Shown here: in pieces, positions 37,144 through 45,354 of the stretch
Position numbering within the stretch: position 1 is the first letter of the stretch
Layout of the letters: each line of letters starts with the position of its first letter
NCBI RefSeq assembly: GCF_012035195.1
Contig: NZ_JAAVJH010000005.1
Span: forward strand, 248,001 to 312,000
From: Sphingomonas corticis
Lineage (GTDB): Bacteria; Pseudomonadota; Alphaproteobacteria; Sphingomonadales; Sphingomonadaceae
Direction of reading: 5' to 3'
Length of the DNA: 64,000 nt
Made by a program: the position numbers and the translations under genes
Notes under the pieces: model-generated
Seen by the model: the letters and a program-made list of their open reading frames with translations, nothing else
Told to the model about the DNA's origin: nothing
Database searches by the model: none

Positions 37144-38454
37144 ATGAAGACGAAGATGGCGATGCTGGCCTTGGCATTCGCGACACCCGCCGGGGCGCAG
37201 GCGCCGGCCACCACCTTCATCCACGCCGGCCAGCTGCTCGACCGGCCCGGTCAGCCGCCGCGCGGGCCCAGCACGATCGTGGTGCGCGACGGCAAGGTGG
37301 CCGAGGTGCGCGACGGCTTCGCCGCGCCGGAGGCGGGCGCGACGGTGGTCGACCTGAAGGACCGGTTCGTGCTGCCGGGCCTCACCGACCTGCACGTCCA
37401 CCTGTGGGGGATCGGCGGCGATCCGATGCGCGCCCGGCTGCTGGCGCTGACCCGCGACGACGCGGACGAGCAAATGCAGGCGATCGTCAACGCGCGCACC
37501 ACGCTCCTCGCCGGCTTCACCACGGTGCGCGATCTGGGCGGCAACCCGCGCGGCATCCGCGCGCTGCGCGACGCGGTGGATCGCGGGGACGTGGAGGGGC
37601 CGACGATCGTCAACGCGGGCGAGATGATCTCGATCACCGGCGGCCACGGCGACGACGGCAACGGCCTGGCGGAGCGCTGGGCCGACGCGGTCCACGCGCA
37701 CGAGGTCAACACGTGCGACGGTCCGGACGATTGCCGTCGCGCGGTGCGCGCGCAGATCGGGCTGGGGGCGCAGGTCATCAAGTTCGCCGCGACGGGGGGC
37801 GTCCTTTCCAACGTCGCCGGCGGGCTCGGCCGCGCGATGACGCCCGAGGAGATGCGCGCCATCGTCGAGACCGCGCATGGCTTCGGTCGCAAGGTGGCGG
37901 CGCACAGTCACGCGACCGAGGGGACGCGCGCGGCGCTGGAGGCGGGCGTGGACACGGTGGAACACGCCACCTTCCTCGACGACGAGACGATCCGGCTGTT
38001 CAAGGCGAAAGGTGCCTATCTGGTGCCGACGGAGATCGCGCCGCTCGCCGCGCTGGCGCAGGCGCGGGGCGGCGCGCTGCCGCCCGCGACCATCCCCAAG
38101 GCGGAAGCCGCCGCCGCGTCGATGCGCGAGAGCCATCGCAAGGCGTATCGCGCGGGCGTGAAGTTCGCCTTCGGCACCGACACCGGCGTGTCGAAGCACG
38201 GCGACAATGCGACCGAGTTCGCCGAGTTGCTGAAGGACGGCATGACGCCGGCGCAGGCGATCGCGTCCGCCACGGTCGCCGCCGCCGACGCGCTGGGCCG
38301 CGACGACATCGGCTCCATCGCACCTGGCAAGAAGGCGGACATCATCGCCGTCGCCGGATCGCCGCTGGAGGACGTGACGCGCCTCACCCGCGTCGACTTC
38401 GTGATGCATGGCGGCGCGATCGCGAAACGGCCCGGCGACGCCGGCGGCCGGTGA
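37144..38454 (+). CDS. Exported amidohydrolase (imidazolonepropionase/PHP-like metal-dependent)
   Basis: 436-residue metal-dependent amidohydrolase with a signal peptide (KTKMAMLALAFATPAGAQA). Active-site motifs: DLHVHLWG (metal-binding HxH), a carboxylated-Lys candidate in QVIKFAATGG, His in VAAHSHAT and VEHATF, and GTDTGV with the Asp. Family members cleave cyclic amides or dipeptides. The periplasmic location and AAPGKKADI-type C-terminus (SIAPGKKADIIAV) are usual for the Xaa-Pro dipeptidase group. Substrate not known. Confidence 0.88.
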   Translation: MKTKMAMLALAFATPAGAQAPATTFIHAGQLLDRPGQPPRGPSTIVVRDGKVAEVRDGFAAPEAGATVVDLKDRFVLPGLTDLHVHLWGIGGDPMRARLLALTRDDADEQMQAIVNARTTLLAGFTTVRDLGGNPRGIRALRDAVDRGDVEGPTIVNAGEMISITGGHGDDGNGLAERWADAVHAHEVNTCDGPDDCRRAVRAQIGLGAQVIKFAATGGVLSNVAGGLGRAMTPEEMRAIVETAHGFGRKVAAHSHATEGTRAALEAGVDTVEHATFLDDETIRLFKAKGAYLVPTEIAPLAALAQARGGALPPATIPKAEAAAASMRESHRKAYRAGVKFAFGTDTGVSKHGDNATEFAELLKDGMTPAQAIASATVAAADALGRDDIGSIAPGKKADIIAVAGSPLEDVTRLTRVDFVMHGGAIAKRPGDAGGR

Positions 38455-38514
38455 GGGTTGAGCGGCGGCGCCGGCTCGACTAGACGCGCCGCCGCACCCA
38501 CCAGGGTCAACCTT

Positions 38515-38561
38515 GCGCCGCCCCCGCGCCTCGTCGCGCGGGGACGCGGCGCTTTTCGTTT
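38515..38561 (+). terminator. Rho-independent terminator (long hairpin)
   Basis: Outer stem GCGCCGC/GCGGCGC and inner stem CCCCGCGC/GCGCGGGG around loop CTCGTC, with a two-base bulge, followed by TTTTCGTTT. It lies after the amidohydrolase and before gapR. Confidence 0.75.
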
Positions 38562-38575
38562 CGGGGGAATGTGAG

Positions 38576-38842
38576 ATGGCGGACGATCGCGAAGAGGGTA
38601 TGGGCGGCGGGCGCGTCGCGGCGGACGAGCTGCGGCTGCTGATCGAGCGCGCTGAGCGGCTGGAGGAAGAGAAGAAGGGCATCCAGGACGACATCAAGGA
38701 CGTGATGGGCGAGGCGAAGAGCCGCGGCTACGATCCCAAGGCGATCCGCAAGATCCTGGCCATCCGCAAGAAGAAGAAGGACGAATATCAGGAGGAAGAA
38801 GCCATCCTGACGACGTACATGGAAGCGCTGGGCATGATCTGA
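38576..38842 (+). CDS. gapR: GapR-type nucleoid-associated protein (DUF2312)
   Basis: 88-residue protein of the DUF2312 family. In Caulobacter, GapR binds AT-rich, overtwisted DNA ahead of replication and transcription and aids topoisomerases. Here the characteristic coiled-coil start [25 protein letters not shown] and the later [25 protein letters not shown] are intact, as is the Leu-rich C-terminus. Length matches Caulobacter GapR (89). I start at ATG 38576 with a GGGGGAATGTGAG leader. A terminator precedes it, so it has its own promoter. Confidence 0.94.
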   Translation: MADDREEGMGGGRVAADELRLLIERAERLEEEKKGIQDDIKDVMGEAKSRGYDPKAIRKILAIRKKKKDEYQEEEAILTTYMEALGMI

Positions 38843-38919
38843 CGCCCGGCGCGGACAGGCTTAACGGCTTGTTCGCTAAACCGCGGCTAGGTGACAGGCC
38901 AACGACGCGGGAAGGCCGG

Positions 38920-39456
38920 ATGCGGGCATTGCTACAGGCGGGCTTCCGGGCTCGCGAGGAACGGATCACGGTGCTCATCCCGTCGCGCATGCGCGTCGGC
39001 GGGGCCTGGTCCGACGTCGTCATCCACAACGTGTCGTCGCGCGGGCTGATGGCCGGCTGCGACGACCCGCCCGCGCTGGGCAGCTACGTGGAGATCCGGC
39101 GCGGGGGGGTCGTCATCATCGGCCGCGTGCAGTGGATGAAGCACCGCTTCTTCGGCATTCGCACGCAGGACCGGATCAGCGTGCAGGCGCTGATCCGCGA
39201 ACCCCGCCAGGCCACCCGCCCGCGCCCCGCGAACGACGCCGCCCCGCCGGAGCGGCGCAGCGACAGCCGGCTCGAGCACGAGGCGAGCATGGCGCGGCGC
39301 GTGGAGCGCAGCCGCGCCTTCGCCTCCGCCTTCCAATATCTGACCGCCGCGGTCGTCGTGCTGACGATGGCCGGCATCGGCGGCTCGCTTGTATACGACG
39401 CGCTTTCCCGGCCCGCCGCCGCCATCGAACAGAGCATGCGTCAGGCGACGCGGTGA
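38920..39456 (+). CDS. PilZ-domain protein with C-terminal membrane helix
   Basis: 178-residue protein. The PilZ-like domain (about residues 8-90) has an N-terminal RAREER and the NVSSRGLM (D/NxSxxG) signature, consistent with c-di-GMP binding but with an imperfect RxxxR. A linker leads to a transmembrane segment (YLTAAVVVLTMAGIGGSLVYDA, about residues 137-158; cited as its ends YLTAAV and SLVYDA). The membrane anchor makes it a likely local c-di-GMP effector, though its partner is unknown. GGAAGG precedes the start. Confidence 0.78.
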   Translation: MRALLQAGFRAREERITVLIPSRMRVGGAWSDVVIHNVSSRGLMAGCDDPPALGSYVEIRRGGVVIIGRVQWMKHRFFGIRTQDRISVQALIREPRQATRPRPANDAAPPERRSDSRLEHEASMARRVERSRAFASAFQYLTAAVVVLTMAGIGGSLVYDALSRPAAAIEQSMRQATR

Positions 39457-39476
39457 GCGCCGGCTGACGCGCCGGG

Positions 39477-40931
39477 CTACGCCGCCTCCGCCGGCGCGGT
39501 GGTCCAGCCCAGGTGCGGGATGGTGATGGAGCGCCGCCCGCCCAGGTCCACCCGCGTCACGAACAGCTCGCGGCTCTCGATATAGCCGATCAGACGCCGC
39601 GCGCGTCCCAGCGAACTGGTGCCGTAGGTCTGCGCGATCGCCGCGTCGGACGGGCAGGGCGCGCCGTCCCGCGCCGCGCGGGCGACGAGCAGGAACGGCC
39701 CGAGCATGTCGTCGGGCAGCGTGCCGCCGATCGCCAGCGCCTGCTGCCACTCCGCCTCGGTGACGTCGTCGATCCCGGCGCGCGCACATGCCAGCCGGCG
39801 GGTGAAGCCGGGCAGGTCCAGCGGGGGCCGCGGCACGCCGGCCATGCGACAGCGGACGCCGAAATCCTGGTAGAGTACCGGCGCCTGCCGCTGTAGATTG
39901 TCCGGATCGGCGACGATGTCCGCCAGCACGCGGCCGACGATCGCGTCCAGCTCCGCCGCATCCTTCTCCGGTAGCGCGATCGTGGGCGCCGGGGCGGGGC
40001 GGGCGATCGTCGCCTCCAGCTCGTCGGCGGGCACCGCGCGCCGCTCCGGCGGGGCGAGCGGCAGCATCGGCGCCAGCGGTTCGGGCGCGAAGATCAGGTC
40101 GGCCAGGTCCTCTGGCGGGGCGCTGGGCAGCGGCACCAGCTTGGGGCTGCCGGATCGCGCGGAGGTCTCCACCGAGCCGATCGCCACCGTCAGCGGCCGG
40201 CGCGACACCGCGGGGCCGAGCGCCAGGAAGCGCCCGCGTGGCAGGTCCCGTATCACGTCCGCCTGGCGCCGCTCCATGCCGAGCAGGTCCGCGGCGCGCG
40301 CCATGTCGATGTCGAGGAAGGTTCGCCCCATCAGGAAGTTCGACGCCTCCGCGGCGACGTTCTTCGCCAGCTTCGCCAGCCGCTGCGTCGCGATGACGCC
40401 GGCAAGACCGCGCTTGCGCCCGCGGCACATCAGGTTGGTCATCGCGGACAGCGACGCGCGCCGCACCTCCTCGGCCACCTCGCCACCGGTGGTCGGCGCG
40501 AACAGCTGCGCCTCGTCGACGACGACCAGCGCGGGGTACCAATGCTCCCGCGGGGCGTCGAACAGCGCGGACAGGAACGCCGCAGCGCAGCGCATCTGCC
40601 CCTCCGCCTCCAGTCCCTCCAGGCTCAGCACCACGCTGGCGCGATGCTCGCGCAGCCGCGCGGCGATGCGCGCGATCTCCGCGACCGCATAATCGCCCGC
40701 CTCGACGATGACGTGGCCGTAGGCGGGGCCGAGCGTGACGAAGTCGCCCTCGGGATCGATCACCACCTGCTGAACCTTCCCCGCGGAGCGCTCGAGCAGG
40801 CGGCGCAGCAGGTGCGACTTGCCCGAGCCCGAATTGCCCTGGACGAGCAGGCGCGTCGCCAGCAGCTCCTCCAGGTCCATTGTGACGGAGGAGCCCGACG
40901 TATCGGTGCCGAGGTTTACGCTGACGGTCAT
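39477..40931 (-). CDS. HerA-like P-loop ATPase (DUF87) with C-terminal winged-helix region
   Basis: 484-residue ATPase. Walker A GNSGSGKS (about residue 33) and Walker B ALVVVDEAQLF; the LMCRGRKRGLAGVIATQR segment is typical of HerA/FtsK-like motors. The C-terminal half (from about residue 330) ends in a helical DNA-binding-type region (AQTYGTSSLGRARRLIGYI). It has no NurA or other nuclease partner gene nearby, so pairing with a nuclease is unproven. Start ATG 40931 (TVSVNLG) was preferred over 40946. Confidence 0.85.
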   Translation of the reverse strand: MTVSVNLGTDTSGSSVTMDLEELLATRLLVQGNSGSGKSHLLRRLLERSAGKVQQVVIDPEGDFVTLGPAYGHVIVEAGDYAVAEIARIAARLREHRASVVLSLEGLEAEGQMRCAAAFLSALFDAPREHWYPALVVVDEAQLFAPTTGGEVAEEVRRASLSAMTNLMCRGRKRGLAGVIATQRLAKLAKNVAAEASNFLMGRTFLDIDMARAADLLGMERRQADVIRDLPRGRFLALGPAVSRRPLTVAIGSVETSARSGSPKLVPLPSAPPEDLADLIFAPEPLAPMLPLAPPERRAVPADELEATIARPAPAPTIALPEKDAAELDAIVGRVLADIVADPDNLQRQAPVLYQDFGVRCRMAGVPRPPLDLPGFTRRLACARAGIDDVTEAEWQQALAIGGTLPDDMLGPFLLVARAARDGAPCPSDAAIAQTYGTSSLGRARRLIGYIESRELFVTRVDLGGRRSITIPHLGWTTAPAEAA

Positions 40932-41049
40932 CGTGAAGCCGCGCATGTGGCCGAAGCGCGGGTGGCGCGGCAAGCGATTCGCGGCGATCCGCTGTCCCGT
41001 CGCGCGGCGACGCGCTAGGTCGGCCGGAACACTGGCGGGGGGGGGCGGG

Positions 41050-41589
41050 ATGGGCGGGACGACGGACGAGTGGGCGCAGCGGCTGCTGGGCAAGCCCGAG
41101 GCGATGCTGGACGAGGAGGAGCGGCGCGTCATCTCCGGCATCGAGATGGGCCGCCCGCTCGCCCGCGATGCCGCCGACGTGGCGGACGAGCGAGCGGAGT
41201 TCGGCGACCGGCTGGCGGACCGGGTGGCCGCGATCGGCGGATCGTGGGGTTTCATCATCGCCTTTTCCGCGGTGCTGGTCGGCTGGATGCTGCTCAATTC
41301 CGACGTGCTCCAGCACTTCGGCCTGGCGTTCGACCCCTATCCGTACATCTTCCTCAACCTGATGCTGTCCACGCTGGCGGCAATCCAGGCGCCGGTCATC
41401 ATGATGTCGCAGAACCGGCAGTCGGCGAAGGACCGGCTCGCCGCCGGCCTCGACTATGAGACGAACCTGCGCGCCGAGCTGGACATCCTTCGGCTCCACC
41501 ACAAGCTCGACACGATGGTGCTGGAGCGGCTGGACGCGCTCGACGCGAAACTCGATGCGCTGGCGAACCCCGCTTCCCGGTCGCCCTGA
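41050..41589 (+). CDS. DUF1003 membrane protein
   Basis: 179-residue inner-membrane protein. Two transmembrane segments ([20 protein letters not shown] and [20 protein letters not shown]) separated by [14 protein letters not shown] match DUF1003. Typical of the family, the C-terminal coiled-coil helix [13 protein letters not shown] follows. The last residues (NPASRSP) and stop lie at the start of a family C repeat, so the repeat sets the C-terminus. Function unknown; often predicted as a small ion-related channel, without proof. Confidence 0.85.
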   Translation: MGGTTDEWAQRLLGKPEAMLDEEERRVISGIEMGRPLARDAADVADERAEFGDRLADRVAAIGGSWGFIIAFSAVLVGWMLLNSDVLQHFGLAFDPYPYIFLNLMLSTLAAIQAPVIMMSQNRQSAKDRLAAGLDYETNLRAELDILRLHHKLDTMVLERLDALDAKLDALANPASRSP

Positions 41590-41664
41590 GCTTGTCGAAC
41601 GGCCGTACTTTCTTCTATCCGCCGGTGCAGGAAGGGCTGGGCTTCGACAGGCCCAACCCGAACG
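41583..41664. repeat. Family C inverted repeat
   Basis: Left arm begins CGCCCTGAGCTTGTCGAAC and right arm ends CTTCGACAGGCCCAACCCG, partly complementary. Lies between DUF1003 and yebC; the DUF1003 stop codon TGA is inside the left arm. Confidence 0.7.
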
Positions 41665-41680
41665 AAAGCGCGAGAGACCG

Positions 41681-42424
41681 ATGGCAGGCCATTCCAAGTT
41701 CAAGAACATCATGCATCGCAAGGGCGCGCAGGACAAGAAGCGCTCCGGCATGTTCTCCAAGCTCTCGCGCGAGATCACGGTGGCGGCGAAGATGGGCCTG
41801 CCCGATCCCGACATGAACCCGCGCCTGCGCGCCGCGGTGAATGCCGCCAAGGCGCAGTCGATGCCCAAGGACAATATCCAGCGCGCGATCGACAAGGCGT
41901 CGAGGGGCGACACGGAAAATTACGAGGAGATCCGCTACGAGGGCTTCGGCCCGGGCGGCGTGTCGCTCATCATCGAGGCGCTGACCGACAACCGCAATCG
42001 CACCGCGACCAACGTGCGCACCGCCGTCAGCAAGAACGGCGGCAACCTGGGCGCGAGCGGATCGGTGAGCCATGGCTTCGACCGCATGGGCCTCATCACC
42101 TATCCCGCCACCGCGGGCGACGCGGAAAAGGTGTTCGAGGCGGCGCTGGAAGCCGGGGCGGAGGATGTGAGCTCCACCGAGGAGGGGCACGAGGTGTGGA
42201 CCGCCCAGGGCGACCTGCACGAGGTCGCGAAGGCGCTCGAGCCGGTGCTGGGCGAGGCGGAAGGCGCCAAGCTCGCCTGGCGCCCGCAGACGATGGTCGA
42301 CGTGGCGGAAGAGGACGCGGCGACGCTGTTCAAGCTGATCGACGCGCTGGACGACGACGACGACGTGCAGACGGTGTGGGGGAATTACGAGGTCAGCGAC
42401 GCCGTGATGGAGAAGCTGTCGTAA
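41681..42424 (+). CDS. yebC: YebC/PmpR family translation/transcription regulator
   Basis: 247-residue protein starting [20 protein letters not shown], the hallmark of Yeb[23 protein letters not shown] and the acidic [18 protein letters not shown]-terminal segment are all intact. YebC proteins were first called transcription regulators; recent work on relatives points to relief of ribosome stalling at proline-rich stretches. It is directly upstream of the DUF559 cassette and ruvC, the usual order for yebC-ruvC in this group. Confidence 0.95.
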   Translation: MAGHSKFKNIMHRKGAQDKKRSGMFSKLSREITVAAKMGLPDPDMNPRLRAAVNAAKAQSMPKDNIQRAIDKASRGDTENYEEIRYEGFGPGGVSLIIEALTDNRNRTATNVRTAVSKNGGNLGASGSVSHGFDRMGLITYPATAGDAEKVFEAALEAGAEDVSSTEEGHEVWTAQGDLHEVAKALEPVLGEAEGAKLAWRPQTMVDVAEEDAATLFKLIDALDDDDDVQTVWGNYEVSDAVMEKLS

Positions 42425-42429
42425 AATCG

Positions 42430-42465
42430 AAGTCCCTCCCCTTCAGGGGAGGGGTTGGGGTGGGG
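42430..42465. repeat. Left arm of inverted repeat bracketing the DUF559 gene (family E)
   Basis: 36 bases beginning AAGTCCCTCCCC and ending GGTTGGGGTGGGG. It folds into a hairpin with a TTCA loop and 9-pair stem (one T-G wobble). 32 of 36 bases match the reverse complement of 42828-42863, with three differences preserving base pairing. Confidence 0.88.
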
Positions 42466-42476
42466 AAGATCGGTTG

Positions 42477-42872
42477 ATGACGAGCAAGGCCGCCAAGAAT
42501 CGTCGCAACCCGACCGAGCCTGAGCTGCGACTTTGGCGGCATCTGTCGAACTCGCAGCTGGGAGGCTTCAAGTTTCGTCGTCAGCACGCGGTCGAGGGGC
42601 GCGTCCTGGACTTCTTCTGCCCCGCGATTGCAATCTGTATCGAGATCGACGGCCATACCCACGATGCCGATGACGATCGTTTGGCAGACGATTATCTGCT
42701 TCAACGAACTGGTATCGTCACGCTTCGGTTCAATAACGTGGATGTGATGACGAATTTGGACGGCGTCCTTCAAATGATCCTGACGTGCGCGCAAAAGCTG
42801 CCGTTGCGTTGGCCATCGCGCGGCGTGCTCCACCCCAACCCCTCCTCTGAAGAGGAGGGGCTTTCCTCGTGA
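42477..42872 (+). CDS. DUF559 (Vsr-like) endonuclease-domain protein
   Basis: 131-residue protein of the DUF559 family, PD-(D/E)XK-like. [17 protein letters not shown] and [19 protein letters not shown] are diagnostic; the likely active site is Asp in VLDFFCP with EIDGHTHD later. The gene is bracketed by inverted repeats (42430-42465 and 42828-42863), and its last residues ([13 protein letters not shown]) come from the right arm. It interrupts yebC-ruvC; its stop overlaps the ruvC GTG. TTG 42474 is a one-codon-earlier start. Role unknown; nicking or cutting of DNA is inferred from the fold. Confidence 0.9.
   Translation: MTSKAAKNRRNPTEPELRLWRHLSNSQLGGFKFRRQHAVEGRVLDFFCPAIAICIEIDGHTHDADDDRLADDYLLQRTGIVTLRFNNVDVMTNLDGVLQMILTCAQKLPLRWPSRGVLHPNPSSEEEGLSS
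42828..42863. repeat. Right arm of inverted repeat bracketing the DUF559 gene (family E)
   Basis: Begins CTCCACCCCAACCCC and ends GAGGAGGGGCTT; reverse complement of 42430-42465. Its internal hairpin has the same 9-pair stem and TTCA/TGAA loop, with a C-G pair exchanged for T-A relative to the left arm. It is translated as the end of DUF559. Confidence 0.88.
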
Positions 42873-43375
42873 TTATCCTGGGCCTCGACCCCGGCCTCGG
42901 CACGACCGGCTGGGGCGTGATTCGCGCGGACGGCAACCGCCTCAGCCACGTCGCGAACGGGCAGATCCGTACCGATCCCTCCACCCCGTTGCCGCGCCGC
43001 CTGTCGAACCTGAGCGCCGCGCTGGCCCAGGTGATCCATACCGAGCGGCCGGACAGCGCGGCGGTGGAGGAGGTGCTGGGCAACACCAACGCGCAATCGA
43101 CGCTGAAGCTGGGGCAGGCGCGCGGTGTCGTGCTGCTCGCCGCGGCGGACGCGGGGTTGGCGGTGGGCGAGTATCATCCCTCCACCGTCAAGAAGGCGGT
43201 GGTCGGCACCGGCGGCGCGGAGAAGCGGCAGATCCAGGCGATGATGGCAGTCCTGCTGCCCGGCGCGAAGCTGGCAGGGCCTGACGCGGCCGACGCGCTG
43301 GCGGTGGCGATCACCCACGCGCACCATCTCGCGAGTGCCGCGGGCATGGCGCGGCGGGCGAGGGTGACGGCATGA
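42869..43375 (+). CDS. ruvC: Holliday junction resolvase RuvC
   Basis: 168-residue endodeoxyribonuclease that cuts Holliday junctions symmetrically. [17 protein letters not shown] carries the first catalytic Asp; the Glu pair is in AAVEEVLG; the last acidic residues are in [17 protein letters not shown]. Starts at GTG inside the DUF559 stop. Ends in a 4-base overlap with ruvA (ATGA), forming a coupled pair. Confidence 0.97.
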   Translation: MIILGLDPGLGTTGWGVIRADGNRLSHVANGQIRTDPSTPLPRRLSNLSAALAQVIHTERPDSAAVEEVLGNTNAQSTLKLGQARGVVLLAAADAGLAVGEYHPSTVKKAVVGTGGAEKRQIQAMMAVLLPGAKLAGPDAADALAVAITHAHHLASAAGMARRARVTA

Positions 43376-43968
43376 TCGCGCACCTGAAGGGCGTGCTGGC
43401 GGAGACCGGCGCGGACCACGCGATCGTCGAGGTGGGCGGCGTCGGCTATCTCGTCGGCGCCTCGTCGCGCACGCTGGCGGGGCTGGGCGCGATCGGCGAG
43501 GCGTGCCTGCTGCACACGGAGATGCTGGTGGGCGAGGACTTCATCCGCCTCGTCGGCTTCGCCAGCCTGGCCGAGAGGGATTGGTTCCGGCTGCTCACCG
43601 GCGTGCAGGGGGTCGGCGCGCGGGTGGCGCTGGCGATCCTGTCGGTGCTGGAGCCCGCGGAACTGTCTCGCGCGGTGTCGGCGCAGGACAAGGCGATGGT
43701 GGCGCGGGCGAACGGCGTCGGACCGAAGCTGGCCGAGCGGATCGTGCGCGAGCTGAAGGACAAGGTCGGCGGCATGGCGCTAGGCCCTGCCGCCGCCGTA
43801 CAGGCCGTGCCGACGGGCGCGGGTGCCGACGCCGCCTCGGCACTGCTCAACCTGGGGTTCCGTCCGGCGGAGGCGGCGGCCGCGGTGCAGGCGGCGGAGG
43901 ACGAACTGGGTCCGGGCGCGACGCTGGACGCGCTGGTTCGGCTCGCGCTGCGCAAGGCGGCGAAATGA
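43372..43968 (+). CDS. ruvA: Holliday junction DNA helicase subunit RuvA
   Basis: 198-residue junction-binding protein with the OB-fold start [13 protein letters not shown], then helix-hairpin-helix motifs ([20 protein letters not shown] and [17 protein letters not shown]) and a C-terminal UBA-like domain that contacts RuvB ([16 protein letters not shown]). Full length. Normally ruvB follows, but here about 1.4 kb containing a ParA-like gene and a parDE pair separates the two. Confidence 0.97.
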   Translation: MIAHLKGVLAETGADHAIVEVGGVGYLVGASSRTLAGLGAIGEACLLHTEMLVGEDFIRLVGFASLAERDWFRLLTGVQGVGARVALAILSVLEPAELSRAVSAQDKAMVARANGVGPKLAERIVRELKDKVGGMALGPAAAVQAVPTGAGADAASALLNLGFRPAEAAAAVQAAEDELGPGATLDALVRLALRKAAK

Positions 43969-44040
43969 GCCGCGGCGGTGGTGCGGATCGTAAGCTTCGC
44001 CGGTTAGGACCGGCCAGACAAAGGCGGGGGTAACGGCCGG

Positions 44041-44790
44041 GTGAGCGCGCGGACGATCGCGGTGTACAGCCTGAAGGGCGGGGTGGGGAAGACGACGCTG
44101 GCCGTCAACCTCGCCTGGGCCGGGGCGACGCTGTCCGCGCGACGGACGCTGATCTGGGATCTCGACGCGCAGGCCGCCGCCACCTGGATCCTCGGCCACG
44201 ACGGCGACGGGCGCGAGGCTGAAGCGGCGATCCGGCGCGAGGTGGACCCGCGCCGGCTGATCCGCGCGACCGCGGTGGAGCGGCTCGACCTGCTGCCCGC
44301 CGACACGTCGCTTCGCGGACTGGACCTCGCCTTCCACGAACTCGACAAGAAGCGGCGGCTCGCACGCCTCGCGCAGGAGCTCGGCCGCGATTACGACCGC
44401 CTCGTCATCGATTGCCCGCCCGGGCTGACCGACACCTCGGACCAGATCATGCGCGCGGCGGACCTGGTGGTCGTGCCGGTAATCCCCAGCGCGCTCTCGC
44501 GCCGCGCGCTGGACGCGATCAGCGCGCACGTGGCGCGCCGCAAGGGACCCAAGGTGATGCTGGCGCCCGTCTTCTCCATGGTCGACCGCCGCCGCGCGAT
44601 CCACCGCGAGGCGCTGGCGCAGCACGCCGGCTGGCCGGCCATCCCGATGGCGAGCGCGTTCGAGGCGATGACCGAGCGCCGCGCCCCGCTCGGCACCTTC
44701 GCCCCACGCGGCTCGGCGGGGGTGGAGGCGGTGGCCGCATTGTGGCAGCGGCTTGAACAGGCGCTGGCCAAGGTGACGGAACGCGCGTGA
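44041..44790 (+). CDS. ParA/MinD-family P-loop ATPase
   Basis: 249-residue deviant Walker ATPase with the signature YSLKGGVGKTT at the N-terminus, switch region IDCPPGLTDTSDQIM and VVVPVIPSALSRRAL. It is a solitary family member: no parB, parS sites or other partition genes are near, so its cargo is unknown. Starts at GTG 44041. A 6-base hairpin GCCGGT-TAGG-ACCGGC at 43999-44014 precedes it and might be an operator or promoter element. Confidence 0.88.
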   Translation: MSARTIAVYSLKGGVGKTTLAVNLAWAGATLSARRTLIWDLDAQAAATWILGHDGDGREAEAAIRREVDPRRLIRATAVERLDLLPADTSLRGLDLAFHELDKKRRLARLAQELGRDYDRLVIDCPPGLTDTSDQIMRAADLVVVPVIPSALSRRALDAISAHVARRKGPKVMLAPVFSMVDRRRAIHREALAQHAGWPAIPMASAFEAMTERRAPLGTFAPRGSAGVEAVAALWQRLEQALAKVTERA

Positions 44791-44807
44791 GCGACTATGT
44801 TGCGGGC

Positions 44808-45059
44808 ATGAGCGAGCTGACCATCTCGATTCCGCCCGTCCTTCGGCAATGGGTCGATCGCCGCGTCGCAGAAGGACCGCATGCCGACGCCGCCGACTAT
44901 CTGCGCGATCTCGTGCGACGCGATCGGGACGATGCGGCCGTCGGTCATGCCTGGTCGAAGGGAATGATCGAGCAGGGTCGTCGCTCCGGCTTTGTGGAAG
45001 CGGAGCCGGAGGCTGTTCTCGCCGCCATCATCGCCGAGGATCCTGACCTTCGTGACTGA
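44808..45059 (+). CDS. parD: ParD-type antitoxin (ribbon-helix-helix)
   Basis: 83-residue antitoxin. Its N-terminal ribbon-helix-helix ELTISIPPVLRQWVDRRVAEG and helix ADAADYLRDLVRRDR match ParD/CopG. The later acidic region (FVEAEPEAVLAAIIAE) would neutralise ParE. GTG 44787, in an overlap with the ParA-like stop, is an alternative start; I prefer ATG 44808 as the family start. It overlaps the parE start by 8 bases. Confidence 0.85.
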   Translation: MSELTISIPPVLRQWVDRRVAEGPHADAADYLRDLVRRDRDDAAVGHAWSKGMIEQGRRSGFVEAEPEAVLAAIIAEDPDLRD

Positions 45060-45354
45060 GTTGCGGATCAGCCGCGACGCGCAACACGATCTTCGTGACA
45101 TCATGAGCTTCAGCAAGGCTCGTTTCGGCGTCGCCGTTGCGCGCGCTTACCTCCGGGGTCTGCACGATGTCTTCGTCACGCTTCGCGAAAGACCGCTGAT
45201 CGGCGTCGCACGTGGGGATCTCGGGCGGGAGGTGCGCGCGCTCAGCTACCGATCGCATCGCATCTACGACGAAACGGAGGGCGGCTCCGTGGACATTCTG
45301 CGCGTGCTGCACCATGCGCGTGACGTGCCCACCGCTGTTGCGCCGTTTCCATGA
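45052..45354 (+). CDS. parE: ParE/RelE-family toxin
   Basis: 100-residue toxin of the ParE/RelE superfamily. [18 protein letters not shown] and the C-terminal [24 protein letters not shown] are typical. ParE toxins inhibit DNA gyrase, and RelE toxins cleave ribosomal mRNA; with ParD next door ParE is favoured. GTG start. Its stop overlaps the ruvB ATG (ATGA), placing the toxin-antitoxin pair within the ruv transcription unit. Confidence 0.85.
   Translation: MTELRISRDAQHDLRDIMSFSKARFGVAVARAYLRGLHDVFVTLRERPLIGVARGDLGREVRALSYRSHRIYDETEGGSVDILRVLHHARDVPTAVAPFP

Noticed and set aside
38932-41913. Long minus-strand frame spanning PilZ, HerA-like and DUF1003 genes
   Set aside because: Antisense and out-of-frame shadow of three well-supported genes.
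42420-42470. A classical terminator after yebC
   Set aside because: The hairpin is the DUF559 repeat arm, G-rich after the stem with no T-tract.
44041-44790. Plasmid partition locus (parA)
   Set aside because: No parB, parS or replication gene nearby; it is flanked by chromosomal ruv genes.
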